Shown: in pieces, positions 8,841 through 16,562 of the stretch | Numbering within the stretch: position 1 is the stretch's first letter | Layout: every line of letters starts with the position of its first letter | Source of the DNA: a virus | Strand: one strand, 5' to 3' | IMG/VR virus record: IMGVR_UViG_3300037882_004002 | Span: 1-37,090 of that record | DNA: 37,090 nt | Notes under the pieces: generated by a model | Told to the model about the DNA's origin: nothing | Database searches by the model: none | Seen by the model: the letters and a program-made list of their open reading frames with translations, nothing else | Made by a program: the position numbers and the translations under genes

Positions 8841-9062
8841 ATGAATACAAATTCAAAACAGTTTCTAAAAACATACTATTATGATGTTATTCATTGGCAA
8901 ATTAAACTTTATGTGTCCTATGTAAAAAACAAAAGTTACCCTGAACAGGAGCAGTATTGGTTAAAAAACCTAAAAGAAAGTTTAGTATTTAGAAATGAAT
9001 ATGCGCTTAGAATTATAAATTTTAAAGAACCATTAGAAAACATACAGTTAGAGTTGTTTTAA
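8841..9062 (+). CDS. Small hypothetical early protein
   Basis: 73 residues, rich in Asn, Lys, Tyr and Leu, not recognised. The start chosen is ATG 8841 (MNTNSKQF); a TTG lies directly before it at 8838. It follows the terminator at 8793-8818 and precedes the replication genes in the same direction. It ends in a Leu/Glu helix (LENIQLELF). Confidence 0.55.
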   Translation: MNTNSKQFLKTYYYDVIHWQIKLYVSYVKNKSYPEQEQYWLKNLKESLVFRNEYALRIINFKEPLENIQLELF

Positions 9063-9081
9063 ACTAAAAATCCAAAAATAT

Positions 9082-9432
9082 ATGTCAAACGAAATCCTTG
9101 CCTCAAAAATAGAATTGCTTAATGAGCAAATAGATAATATAGAAAAATCAGGCTACTTCACAGAGGAAGAAACTTTAACTGCTTCACAACTTCGTATGGA
9201 GCTAGTAAGTCTAAAATCTTTAAAAGCTACAAGAGAAGCTATTGTTGCTATGCAAAATTTAAGTATTGCGTTAGAACATTCCTCCAAAGAATGTAAAGCC
9301 TTCAAAGAAGCAACTCTTGAAAATAAAAATGTAGAGACCCTTTGGGATGTTTTAGACGCTTTTGTCAACCCTGTTTGTGATATCGAAGTTATCGATGCCG
9401 AAATACTAACACCAAATTCCATCAAGGCATAA
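9082..9432 (+). CDS. Hypothetical early protein upstream of primase
   Basis: 116 residues, predicted helical, with Leu/Ile/Glu heptad-like spacing in the first 60 residues (KIELLNEQIDNIEKSG). No enzymatic motif. Its stop codon overlaps the primase-helicase ATG by one base (taATG), so the two are probably translationally coupled; it may be an accessory replication protein. The function is unknown. Confidence 0.6.
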   Translation: MSNEILASKIELLNEQIDNIEKSGYFTEEETLTASQLRMELVSLKSLKATREAIVAMQNLSIALEHSSKECKAFKEATLENKNVETLWDVLDAFVNPVCDIEVIDAEILTPNSIKA

Positions 9433-12302
9433 TGAGCTACGTAAAAGACACTGATATTTTTGATGCCACAAACGGCGGTCTCGAAATCATTACTTCCTAT
9501 TATCCCAATGCGCAGAACGTAATAACCAAAACCGCGCGCCAATTCAAATTGCGTGAATCCGAGAAAACGGCTTCCGCTTCTTTGAAGCTTTTACAAAATG
9601 GAGTTTGGGTAGTAACCGACTTTGGTGGTGATGCTGTTTCTCGCAATGGTGTACAAGTTTGCGCCTTAGAAGAAAACATTTCTTACGGTGAAGCTTGCGC
9701 GCTTCTTGGTGCTCGTTTTCGTGTTGCCGGTGCAGTAATGGAAATCTACAAACCAACAATCGAGAAACGGCCGCTTACGCCAAAGGAAACTCCTGGTACG
9801 TATCATTTCGTTTACAACAAAGAACTATCTGCAAAAGAACTTGCCATTATTGGTCCACGTATCAATCAAAAACATTGCGAAGATTTTAACTTGAAATCCT
9901 GCAAATCGTTTGGCTATTGCAAGGAAAATGAAACTATTGTTACCACTTCAACCGAGGATTATCCAATTCTAGTTTTTGACTTTGGTACTTGGCAAAAAAT
10001 CTACCAGCCTAATTCTTTCGAAAAACAATACCGTTTCCGTTATGCAGGAACAAAACCAGAACGCCACGTTTTCGGGATGGATTTAGTAGAAAAGGAATTC
10101 AAAAAACGCAAAGCCGCACAAGAATCAGAAGACAATTATGATGATGAAGAAGACGAAGACGAACCAACCAAAAAGAAAGATCCTCGATTGGATGCTGTTT
10201 TTATTATTAGTGGCGGTTCTGACGGTATTAACCTATGGTCGTTCGATAAGTATCCAATTTGGTTCAACTCTGAAAGTGAGCATTTGGATTGGGACGAATA
10301 CAAAAAACTAAAAACATGGGCAAAAGAAATCTATTACGTTGCCGATCTTGACAGCACCGGAGTGAAACAAGCTATCGCAATGGGTTTGAAATTCTTGGAT
10401 ATCAAACTGCTTTGGTTGCCTGAGAAGTTAAAAATGTACAAGGACAAACGTGGCAATCCTTGTAAAGATTTTAAGGATTATGTAGAGAAATTGTATCGTA
10501 AAGAAAATGTAAATGCGTTTACCAATGGTTTTGATAAACTAATCCATAACGCTTTACCAATGCAATTCTGGACAGAATGGTTTGGTAACAAAAAAACCAA
10601 TTACAATTTATCGAATACTCGTTTGTATCACTTCTTGGCCAATATGGGTTTCGGTCGTTACGAATCCGAAAACATCAAGGAAGGTTTCATCTATGTTCGC
10701 AAAGAAGGTTCTATCATCAAAACGCTTCGTCCGTACGAAATTGAGAACTACGTTCACTCATTTCTCGAAGAACGACAAATGCATCCAGACCTTCGGGATT
10801 ATGTCTACAACAGCCCGAAATTAAGCGAGCGTTCTTTGTCGAAATTACCAGGACTAAAAGTTGATTTTTCTGCAGCCGATAAACACACACAGTATTTATT
10901 CTTTACCAAAAAAGTTTTGAAAATCACGGCTTCGGAAATTGTCGAATACAAACAAGGCGAAGTTGAAAAATACGTTTGGGAAGATAAGATTATCGATTTC
11001 AATTTTAAGAAAACAGATGCTCATTTCAAAATTGCTCCTGATGCTGATGGTAATTTGGATATCGAAATCCTAAAAAAAGACAATCCGTATTTCAATTTCT
11101 TGATTAATGCCAGCCGAGTACATTGGCGCAAAGAACTGGAAGAATCTTTCGAGAATAAAAAACAGACCGAAGCCGAGGAATATTTCGAGAAAAACAAATT
11201 CAATATTGCGGGTCCAAATCTTTCTGAAGATGAAATCTACGAACAAAAATTGCACATCATCAATAAGATTTACTGCATTGGCTACTTGCTGCACAATTAC
11301 AAAGACGAGTCAAAACCGTGGTGCGTTTTCGCAATGGACAATAAAATATCCGAAACTGGAGAAAGTCACGGTGGTTCCGGTAAGTCAATTGGTTTAGGTT
11401 CGTTGAACCACATTCGCAAACGTAGATTTTACATCAAAGGGCGTGATGCCAATGTGACCAAGAATGATTTTATCTATCACGGAGTGGATGAGAATACCGA
11501 TTTCATCCTGATTGATGATGCCAACCAATATTTGGACTTTGCTTTTTTCTATTCGGAAATTACGGGAAGTTTAAAAGTGAATCCAAAAAACGGACAGCCT
11601 TACGAAATTCCTTTCGAGGATTCTCCAAAGTTCTTGATCACATCCAACTTTACCCTTCGTGATGATGGACCAAGTACTTCAAGACGTTTATTGTTTACCT
11701 CGTTTTCCGATTATTATCACGAAAACAACAACGACGAGTACAAAGAATCCCGCAACATTGCCAGCGATTTCGACAATCGAAATCTATTCACAGGATTCAC
11801 CGAAGCCGAGTGGAACGATTACTATAATTTCTGTGCGCAATGTGTACAATTCTTTCTTTCGCATCCAAAGAAAATAAGTCCACCAATGGACAATGTGACC
11901 AAACGAAGCCTTCGAGCCGAAATGGGAGAAGCTTTCGAAGGATGGGCAGATGGTTTCTTCGCCAATAGAGAACAGACATTGGAAGGAGAAGAAGGATTGT
12001 ACAAATATTTAGATCAGTATTTCTCTAAAGAATTTGCCTTCGAAGAATTCATAAAATCTACAAAGCAAGCAAAATGGTCGCCAAATAAATTCAAAAAAGC
12101 AATGAAAGCCTTTTGCCAGTTGAACGATTACATCCTGAATCCAAAAGACCTTCATACTTCTACAGGTAGAATCCTCCAGAAGATAGACGGAAAAACCCAA
12201 GAGGTTTTCTTCATCCGAACCATCGATAAGCCAGACGTGGCAAAACAAGAAGGGAACGTAACTGAATATAGTAATGAGAATGAAATTTTTAACGAAGAAT
12301 AA
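9432..12302 (+). CDS. Phage replicative primase-helicase (TOPRIM plus P-loop helicase)
   Basis: 956 residues. A degenerate primase-type N-terminal region is followed by an acidic linker (NYDDEEDEDEP, about 235-245). TOPRIM features follow: SGGSDGIN (about 259) and YYVADLDSTG (about 300). The C-terminal half is a superfamily 3-like helicase: Walker A GGSGKS (about 645), Walker B DFILIDDAN (about 690), and FLITSNF (about 733) as the sensor motif. It would unwind DNA and synthesise primers during phage replication. Expressed with its neighbours in the early operon; the MTase gene starts 3 bases after its stop. It is the central replication protein, and no separate DNA polymerase is seen in the window. 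Confidence 0.88.
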   Translation: MSYVKDTDIFDATNGGLEIITSYYPNAQNVITKTARQFKLRESEKTASASLKLLQNGVWVVTDFGGDAVSRNGVQVCALEENISYGEACALLGARFRVAGAVMEIYKPTIEKRPLTPKETPGTYHFVYNKELSAKELAIIGPRINQKHCEDFNLKSCKSFGYCKENETIVTTSTEDYPILVFDFGTWQKIYQPNSFEKQYRFRYAGTKPERHVFGMDLVEKEFKKRKAAQESEDNYDDEEDEDEPTKKKDPRLDAVFIISGGSDGINLWSFDKYPIWFNSESEHLDWDEYKKLKTWAKEIYYVADLDSTGVKQAIAMGLKFLDIKLLWLPEKLKMYKDKRGNPCKDFKDYVEKLYRKENVNAFTNGFDKLIHNALPMQFWTEWFGNKKTNYNLSNTRLYHFLANMGFGRYESENIKEGFIYVRKEGSIIKTLRPYEIENYVHSFLEERQMHPDLRDYVYNSPKLSERSLSKLPGLKVDFSAADKHTQYLFFTKKVLKITASEIVEYKQGEVEKYVWEDKIIDFNFKKTDAHFKIAPDADGNLDIEILKKDNPYFNFLINASRVHWRKELEESFENKKQTEAEEYFEKNKFNIAGPNLSEDEIYEQKLHIINKIYCIGYLLHNYKDESKPWCVFAMDNKISETGESHGGSGKSIGLGSLNHIRKRRFYIKGRDANVTKNDFIYHGVDENTDFILIDDANQYLDFAFFYSEITGSLKVNPKNGQPYEIPFEDSPKFLITSNFTLRDDGPSTSRRLLFTSFSDYYHENNNDEYKESRNIASDFDNRNLFTGFTEAEWNDYYNFCAQCVQFFLSHPKKISPPMDNVTKRSLRAEMGEAFEGWADGFFANREQTLEGEEGLYKYLDQYFSKEFAFEEFIKSTKQAKWSPNKFKKAMKAFCQLNDYILNPKDLHTSTGRILQKIDGKTQEVFFIRTIDKPDVAKQEGNVTEYSNENEIFNEE

Positions 12303-12304
12303 TT

Positions 12305-12817
12305 ATGACTGTAGATAAAAATTTTCAAACACCAGAATGGGTTGCAGAATATATGGTTTCAATGTTGCCTGCAGGAGCAAAAACAATTTTAGAACCAACA
12401 CCAGGAATAAGAACAATTGTAAATGTTTTAGAGAAAAATAATTACACCGTTGTCACTCCAATAGATTACTTCTTACTAGAAAAACAGCAATTTGATGCAA
12501 TCGTTATGAATCCACCATTTTCAAGTAAGACTGCAGATATAACCAATGCGCCAAAAGACACTGATATCAGTGGAATGAAAATAGGATATTTCATTTTAAC
12601 TGATTGTATGAAAATGTCAGATACAATCATTGCTTTAATGCCTTGGTTCACTATTCCAGATAGTGATGTTCGAATGAGAATGATTCGAGATTTTGGACTA
12701 AAATCAGTAACTCCATTACCTCGTAAAACATTTCAATACGCAAGAATTCAAACGGTAATCTTAGAATTACAAAAAGGATATAAAGGGGAAACCGAATTTA
12801 AAACACATTTAATATGA
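12305..12817 (+). CDS. Small N6-adenine DNA methyltransferase-like protein
   Basis: 170 residues. Motif I-like LEPTPGIRTI (about 30-39) and catalytic motif IV NPPF (Asn at about 69, in AIVMNPPFSS) are those of adenine-N6 methyltransferases, in the order expected of that fold. It is short and has no obvious target-recognition domain. Phages use such enzymes to modify their own DNA against restriction. It overlaps the next gene by 4 bases (ATGA). Confidence 0.8.
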   Translation: MTVDKNFQTPEWVAEYMVSMLPAGAKTILEPTPGIRTIVNVLEKNNYTVVTPIDYFLLEKQQFDAIVMNPPFSSKTADITNAPKDTDISGMKIGYFILTDCMKMSDTIIALMPWFTIPDSDVRMRMIRDFGLKSVTPLPRKTFQYARIQTVILELQKGYKGETEFKTHLI

Positions 12818-13149
12818 AAAAAATATACATCGCAGGAAAAGTAACCGGACTACCAAAGGACGAAGTAGTAGAGAAGTTTGCAGCAATGCAAAAGAAAATA
12901 GAAGGCCTTGGTTTCGAAGCCGTGAATCCAATAGAAATAGTAAAAGATTTCAACACACCTTGGAATCAAGCAATGCGATTGTGTATTGCAGCACTAACGC
13001 TTTGTGATGCTATTGTTCTGCTTCCAGATTGGATGAGTTCTAACGGAGCCAAGATAGAATGGGATATTTCAAAACAAGTCAAAATCCCTGATTTCAGAGG
13101 AACAGACTTTGGATTGCAAGACTTGAATTCACACTTTAAAAATAAATAA
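12814..13149 (+). CDS. DUF4406 protein (nucleoside deoxyribosyltransferase-like fold)
   Basis: 111 residues. MKKIYIAGKVTGLP at the start, VNPIEI in the middle and LCDAIVLLPDWMSSNGAKIEW (quoted in part: CDAIVLLPDW, SNGAKIEW) are the signatures of DUF4406, a Rossmann-like relative of nucleoside 2-deoxyribosyltransferases common in phages. The exact reaction is unknown; a role in nucleotide metabolism is the usual guess. It overlaps the upstream MTase gene by 4 bases. Confidence 0.85.
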   Translation: MKKIYIAGKVTGLPKDEVVEKFAAMQKKIEGLGFEAVNPIEIVKDFNTPWNQAMRLCIAALTLCDAIVLLPDWMSSNGAKIEWDISKQVKIPDFRGTDFGLQDLNSHFKNK

Positions 13150-13173
13150 TTAATCAATAAATAAATTTAAAAA

Positions 13174-13449
13174 ATGGAAATCACAGCAGTTATTAAAAGA
13201 ATCGAAGCCACAAGAACCGTAGGCGCAAATCAAGATTTTAAAATTCGTGACCTAATCGTCACCACAGATGAGCAATATCCTCAAACCTTGAACATCCAGT
13301 TCGTTCAAGCCAAGTGCGAGGAACTGGATAAGTTCGCACCAGAACAAAAAGTAAAGATTGACATCAATCTCCGAGGCAAAGAAACCGTAAAGGACGGCAA
13401 AACATTAGTGTTCAACACCATTCAAGGATGGAGAATTCAAGGTGTGTAA
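13174..13449 (+). CDS. DUF3127 protein, probable single-stranded-DNA-binding-like protein
   Basis: 91 residues, recognised as DUF3127 by the pattern KIRDLIVTTDEQYPQ, NIQFVQAKC, GKETVKDGK and WRIQ. These Bacteroidetes proteins are predicted OB-fold-like and usually lie in phage or plasmid replication regions, so an SSB-like role is likely but unproven here. The next gene starts within its stop codon. Confidence 0.85.
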   Translation: MEITAVIKRIEATRTVGANQDFKIRDLIVTTDEQYPQTLNIQFVQAKCEELDKFAPEQKVKIDINLRGKETVKDGKTLVFNTIQGWRIQGV

Positions 13450-13625
13450 TGTATTGCTACAACGAAATAAGAGTAGTTTTTGCCAATTGCAGAAACGATA
13501 TAGAGTTAGAAAAAATCTGCGATGCTTTATTGATGATCATTGACGACGGCGATTTTTCAGAAGGACTAGAAAAATATACAAGATTACAAGCACACGTTAG
13601 ATTCAGACAACTAAAATGTAGTTAA
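13449..13625 (+). CDS. Small hypothetical early protein
   Basis: 58 residues (MYCYNEIRVVFANC onward). The ATG at 13449 overlaps the preceding stop by one base (taATG) and is preferred to an in-frame ATG at 13428 inside the previous gene. It has alternating charged helices (DIELEKICDALLMIIDDGD) and no known motif. The next gene starts 2 bases after its stop, so it belongs to the same operon. Confidence 0.6.
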   Translation: MYCYNEIRVVFANCRNDIELEKICDALLMIIDDGDFSEGLEKYTRLQAHVRFRQLKCS

Positions 13626-13627
13626 CC

Positions 13628-14119
13628 ATGAAACTATTAGAAGTACGCTCGGCACTCAAAAGAGCCGCAAAAGAAGATTTGTTTACTGGAGAAATTTATA
13701 CAATGCACGCAAAACAAGGCATAAAAGACAACAATACCGTTTTCTATAGAGATTTAAAAACAGGACAGTTCCAAGGACCACACACCTTATTTTCCAATGG
13801 TTACTTTGCGGAAGTATACGCCCAAATGTCCTACGGAATGATAGGCGTTATTGTTCCAATGCCAAATGTCGTAACCAATGAAATCCTTTTTGACCTAGTG
13901 CTGCGCGAAGCTTCTATAGATGATCTAAAAGATACGCCACGCCACATCAAACTGAACCGTATTTATTATACGTATGATAGCCACATTCTTCTGGGGCCAT
14001 TCTACACCGACAATAGCACTACAAGTTTATACTTAGAAAACTTAGTCGCAAAGAATCAAATATTTGTCCCGAATGAAAGACAGCATTTTAAGAAAAGGGA
14101 AATGAAGAGAGTGGCTTAA
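13628..14119 (+). CDS. Hypothetical early protein
   Basis: 163 residues, mixed alpha/beta, not recognised. GPHTLFSNGYFAEVYAQMSYGMIGVIVPMP in the middle suggests a compact globular domain; the C-terminus is basic (HFKKREMKRVA). Last gene of the replication operon before the cassette region: its stop codon overlaps the left arm of the first attC-like site, so the insertion point is directly at the gene end. Confidence 0.6.
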   Translation: MKLLEVRSALKRAAKEDLFTGEIYTMHAKQGIKDNNTVFYRDLKTGQFQGPHTLFSNGYFAEVYAQMSYGMIGVIVPMPNVVTNEILFDLVLREASIDDLKDTPRHIKLNRIYYTYDSHILLGPFYTDNSTTSLYLENLVAKNQIFVPNERQHFKKREMKRVA

Positions 14120-14256
14120 CGTTCTCGTGCTTGGCGAGGTTCAAGGAAAGTAAATCCCGATGCTTCGGTTCAAGACCAAAATTAACAAAAACAAACAGAA
14201 TTTTAAATTAATAACTAATCCTTGAATCTTGCCAAACACGTGTTATGTGAGGTTGT
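14113..14256. other. attC-like folded site A (left boundary of cassette 1)
   Basis: AAC at 14118-14120 and GTT at 14242-14244 are the outer cores. Inside, CGTGCTTGGC (14126-14135) pairs with GCCAAACACG (14231-14240) with one mismatch, and TTCAAGG (14140-14146) pairs with CCTTGAA (14220-14226). The outer spacing is asymmetric (5 bases on the left, 1 on the right). The layout resembles an integron attC site of about 125 bases. Cassette 1 begins at GTTATGTGAGGTTGT (14242-14256). Confidence 0.55.
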
Positions 14257-14277
14257 GGGTAATTAAAACAAAATGTG

Positions 14278-14556
14278 ATGAGTATAGGAATGGACGGATT
14301 TGATGCTTATATGCCAAAAGAAGAAATTATAAGTAAATCAGAAGAAATAAAATTAATTAGAAAAGAACTGATTGATAAATATAACATCAAAACAGATAGA
14401 GATTTAATAAAACAATTAGGTATTACAGAAGAAGATAAAGGAAAATTATTTACTTGGATTAGATACCAATGTGCTTTTAGTTATCGAGAGGGTTTTGATA
14501 ACGGGCAAGATGAATTGAGATACGCTCTTAACGACCTATTAACACCAACAAGATAA
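14278..14556 (+). CDS. Cassette 1 gene 1, hypothetical
   Basis: 92 residues, highly charged and Lys/Asp-rich: SEEIKLIRKELIDKYNIKTDRDLIKQLG looks like a helical DNA-binding-like segment, and GFDNGQDELRYALNDLL ends the protein. No family is recognised. The start is ATG 14278; GTG 14275 lies directly before. It is the first gene of the cassette bounded by sites A and B, and its stop overlaps the next ATG (taATG). No promoter was seen within the cassette. Confidence 0.55.
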   Translation: MSIGMDGFDAYMPKEEIISKSEEIKLIRKELIDKYNIKTDRDLIKQLGITEEDKGKLFTWIRYQCAFSYREGFDNGQDELRYALNDLLTPTR

Positions 14557-14792
14557 TGTGCAATATAGTAGTAATAAATAAAGGAGAAAAAGAAATTGCA
14601 ACACCAAGAGAGTTTTTAGAACATTTTGGATTTTATCCCGATTACGACACTTGTTTTAAAATATCATTAGATGAATGTTTATGTAATTGCGATATTGAAA
14701 AAGAATTGAAAAGAAACAATATACTTTTTAAAACGGATTGCGGAGATATTTATGTAGGAATGTTGGAGGATGTTGTCGGTGATGACGATTAA
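14556..14792 (+). CDS. Cassette 1 gene 2, hypothetical
   Basis: 78 residues, acidic, with five Cys (CNIVV at the start; ECLCNCDIE and KTDCGD later) that could bind metal. Not recognised. It overlaps the upstream gene by one base and ends 1 base before the complementary cassette terminus at 14794-14808, so both cassette genes lie tightly between the two attC-like sites. Confidence 0.5.
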   Translation: MCNIVVINKGEKEIATPREFLEHFGFYPDYDTCFKISLDECLCNCDIEKELKRNNILFKTDCGDIYVGMLEDVVGDDD

Positions 14793-14793
14793 A

Positions 14794-14930
14794 ACAATCT
14801 CACATAACGTTATCTCGCTTGGCGAGGTTTGGGGTTGAAACCCTATAATTTCTAATTTAAAATAAAATACGATGAAAAACGATATAAAGGAAAATCCCAA
14901 ATCTTGCCAAGCGAGTGTTAGCGGTTGTAC
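14794..14930. other. attC-like folded site B (between cassettes 1 and 2)
   Basis: The left part, ACAATCTCACATAAC (14794-14808), is the reverse complement of the start of cassette 1 (14242-14256) with one mismatch. The inner stem CTCGCTTGGC (14814-14823) pairs perfectly with GCCAAGCGAG (14906-14915); further in, TTTGGG (14828-14833) pairs with CCCAAA (14896-14901). The right core GTTAGCGG (14917) begins cassette 2. Spacing is 5 bases left and 1 base right, as in site A. Confidence 0.6.
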
Positions 14931-15075
14931 GGGTAATTTTTTAACCGAAGCTGTAAAATCCTTGGTTTATAAAACACCTCAAAAAGTTTTAGAGTATGTG
15001 GAAAAACATAAAAATGATTTTTTAATTAAAAACCCATCTTATGCAGTTTGCGACCGAATTACAAAAAATAACTAA
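14872..15075 (+). CDS. Cassette 2 short open frame, doubtful
   Basis: 67 residues. The first 15-20 residues (KENPKSCQASVSG) are encoded by the right half of attC-like site B and look like translated recombination-site sequence. The rest (TEAVKSLVYKTPQKVLEYVEKHKND) is helical and could be a real small protein. Its 3' end overlaps the start of the MTase-like gene by 35 bases. It may be a leader frame rather than a functional gene. Confidence 0.35.
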   Translation: MKNDIKENPKSCQASVSGCTGNFLTEAVKSLVYKTPQKVLEYVEKHKNDFLIKNPSYAVCDRITKNN

Positions 15076-15748
15076 CCGCCACCACCAAAGTCAAATATTT
15101 GATGACTTTTTGCAAATGGCAGTTTGCGCTTATTCATTAGGGAAAAGCGAAGAACTTTATTTTGATATAGCAAAAAAATACAATGCCGAAGAAATAAAAG
15201 GATTTGCTAACGCACTTGGTGGATTAGTTTTAGACCACGAAAAACAAAACAATTCAGGAGAATGGAAAGACTTTTTAGGAAATTATTTTGAAGAATTTGG
15301 GCAAAATAATGCGAAAATGGGGCAGTTTTTTACACCTGTATCAATTTGCAATCTGATGGCTGATTTCACAAATGACGACCTTAAAGAAGAAAGAATGTCA
15401 GTTAACGACCCTTCTTGTGGAAGTTCACGAAATCTTATTGCACACGCAATGAAAAACCCAAATAACAGAATGAAGTTTTTTTATGTAGGACAAGATTTAG
15501 ACCGAAGATGCTGTTTGATGTCGGTTTTAAATTTCGTAATGTTCGGGATGTCTGGAGTGATAATATATATGAATTGCCTATCGCTTGAAATTTATGGCGG
15601 ATGGAGAATTTATTTACCTGAAACACTATTAGGCGTTCGACCTTTATCAATTAGTGAGTGCAATGAGTTTTTATTTGAACCAAAGCAAAAGCAAGAAGAA
15701 CTACCTGTTTTAATAGAAAAATTTCCATTAACCCTTTTTGACCAATGA
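15041..15748 (+). CDS. N-6 DNA methylase-like protein, cassette 2
   Basis: 235 residues. An N-terminal helical domain (residues 1-85) precedes a SAM-binding fold. GQFFTPVSICNLMA (about 90-103) matches the TPxxIxxLM segment of type I/N6 methylases, and NDPSCGSSRNLIAHA (about 127-141) is motif I. The catalytic NPPY/F motif expected later is not visible; YMNCLSLEIYGGWRIY stands in that region. It may therefore bind SAM and be catalytically altered, or use a divergent motif. It overlaps the next gene by 4 bases. Found inside a cassette, it may be a mobile anti-restriction or defence-linked gene. Confidence 0.7.
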   Translation: MQFATELQKITNRHHQSQIFDDFLQMAVCAYSLGKSEELYFDIAKKYNAEEIKGFANALGGLVLDHEKQNNSGEWKDFLGNYFEEFGQNNAKMGQFFTPVSICNLMADFTNDDLKEERMSVNDPSCGSSRNLIAHAMKNPNNRMKFFYVGQDLDRRCCLMSVLNFVMFGMSGVIIYMNCLSLEIYGGWRIYLPETLLGVRPLSISECNEFLFEPKQKQEELPVLIEKFPLTLFDQ

Positions 15749-16296
15749 CAATAAAAATTTATGATAAGTTTTGGATGGACGAAAATGGAAATGTTTATTC
15801 AGGCGATAGAAAAATAAAACCGTATTTATCGAGAGGTTATTATCAAATTATGATAGGTAGAAAATGCACATCTTATGGAAAATTAATTGCAACCTATTTA
15901 GTTTACAATGAAAACCAATACGAGCGATTAACTTACATTGATGGAAATCCAACGAATTGTATTCCTTCAAATTTAAAATGGGTTTCGGAAGAAGAATATA
16001 ATAAAAAACAATCTCGAACAAAGGCAAGAACTGATTTGAATTTTGTGCCTGATTTTGATTATTTCAACAATGTTTTTCTTGACGCTTATAAAGACATGAA
16101 GGGCGAACGAAAATATTTTTTATCTGGAAAAGTATATTTACAAATGTTTGAAAAATTTGTACGTGGTGGAGTAAAAAATTTAAGAGCAGAAATTTTCATA
16201 ATGTATAAATTTTCTATGGGTCAAGAAAGACGAGAAATGGAAGATAAAAGAATAGTCGATTTAGAAAAATATTTGACTTATGAAAATGTTTGGTAG
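15745..16296 (+). CDS. HNH/NUMOD-like protein with degenerate active site, cassette 2
   Basis: 183 residues. The N-terminus (YDKFWMDENGNVYSGDRKIKPY) looks like a NUMOD-type DNA-binding start. YERLTYIDGNPTNCIPSNLKW (about 59-79) aligns with the HNH core of phage homing endonucleases (usually HHIDGNxxNN..NLxW), but the catalytic His positions are Thr/Tyr, so nuclease activity is doubtful. The C-terminal 90 residues are helical and basic and not recognised. It overlaps the MTase-like gene by 4 bases and ends just before the cassette's complementary terminus. Confidence 0.6.
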   Translation: MTIKIYDKFWMDENGNVYSGDRKIKPYLSRGYYQIMIGRKCTSYGKLIATYLVYNENQYERLTYIDGNPTNCIPSNLKWVSEEEYNKKQSRTKARTDLNFVPDFDYFNNVFLDAYKDMKGERKYFLSGKVYLQMFEKFVRGGVKNLRAEIFIMYKFSMGQERREMEDKRIVDLEKYLTYENVW

Positions 16297-16322
16297 TATA
16301 ACCGCTAACTATTCGCTACACG
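16296..16322. other. Truncated attC-like half-site C (right end of cassette 2)
   Basis: GTATAACCGCTAAC (16296-16309) is the reverse complement of the start of cassette 2 (14917-14930) with one mismatch. A 5-base spacer and a left-arm-like stretch (GCTACACGC) follow, but I find no matching right arm with GTT in the next 250 bases, so the site appears truncated where it joins the phage backbone. Confidence 0.5.
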
Positions 16323-16328
16323 CATAAA

Positions 16329-16547
16329 ATGTATTACAAAATGCCAAAACTACTAACAAAAACAAAGGTTATCCGCATTTCAGAAAGCCAACTAAAAACA
16401 CTTCAAAAAATGAAGTCTTACAATATAGATGTTGGTCAATTTATTCGTGATGCAATCAAAGAAAAAATCAACAGGGAGTATAAAGAATTACTTCCTAAAC
16501 CTAAAAAACAATACTGTCCGTTCAGTAACGGAACAATAGAAATTTAA
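16329..16547 (+). CDS. Ribbon-helix-helix-like small DNA-binding protein
   Basis: 72 residues. KTKVIRISESQLKTLQKMKSYN with IDVGQFIRDAIKEKINREY has the beta strand plus two helices of a ribbon-helix-helix protein (VIRIS strand, F-IRDAI second helix). Such proteins are transcriptional regulators or antitoxin/relaxosome-type DNA binders. ATG 16341 (MPKLL) is an alternative start. The next gene starts after 15 bases in the A-rich context aaaaacacc-ATG. Confidence 0.6.
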   Translation: MYYKMPKLLTKTKVIRISESQLKTLQKMKSYNIDVGQFIRDAIKEKINREYKELLPKPKKQYCPFSNGTIEI

Positions 16548-16562
16548 CTAAAAAAAAACACC

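Noticed and set aside
14113-16322. Insertion sequence or MITE pair
   Set aside because: No transposase and no direct target duplications seen; the complementary ends differ between cassettes, which fits cassette recombination better than one transposon family.
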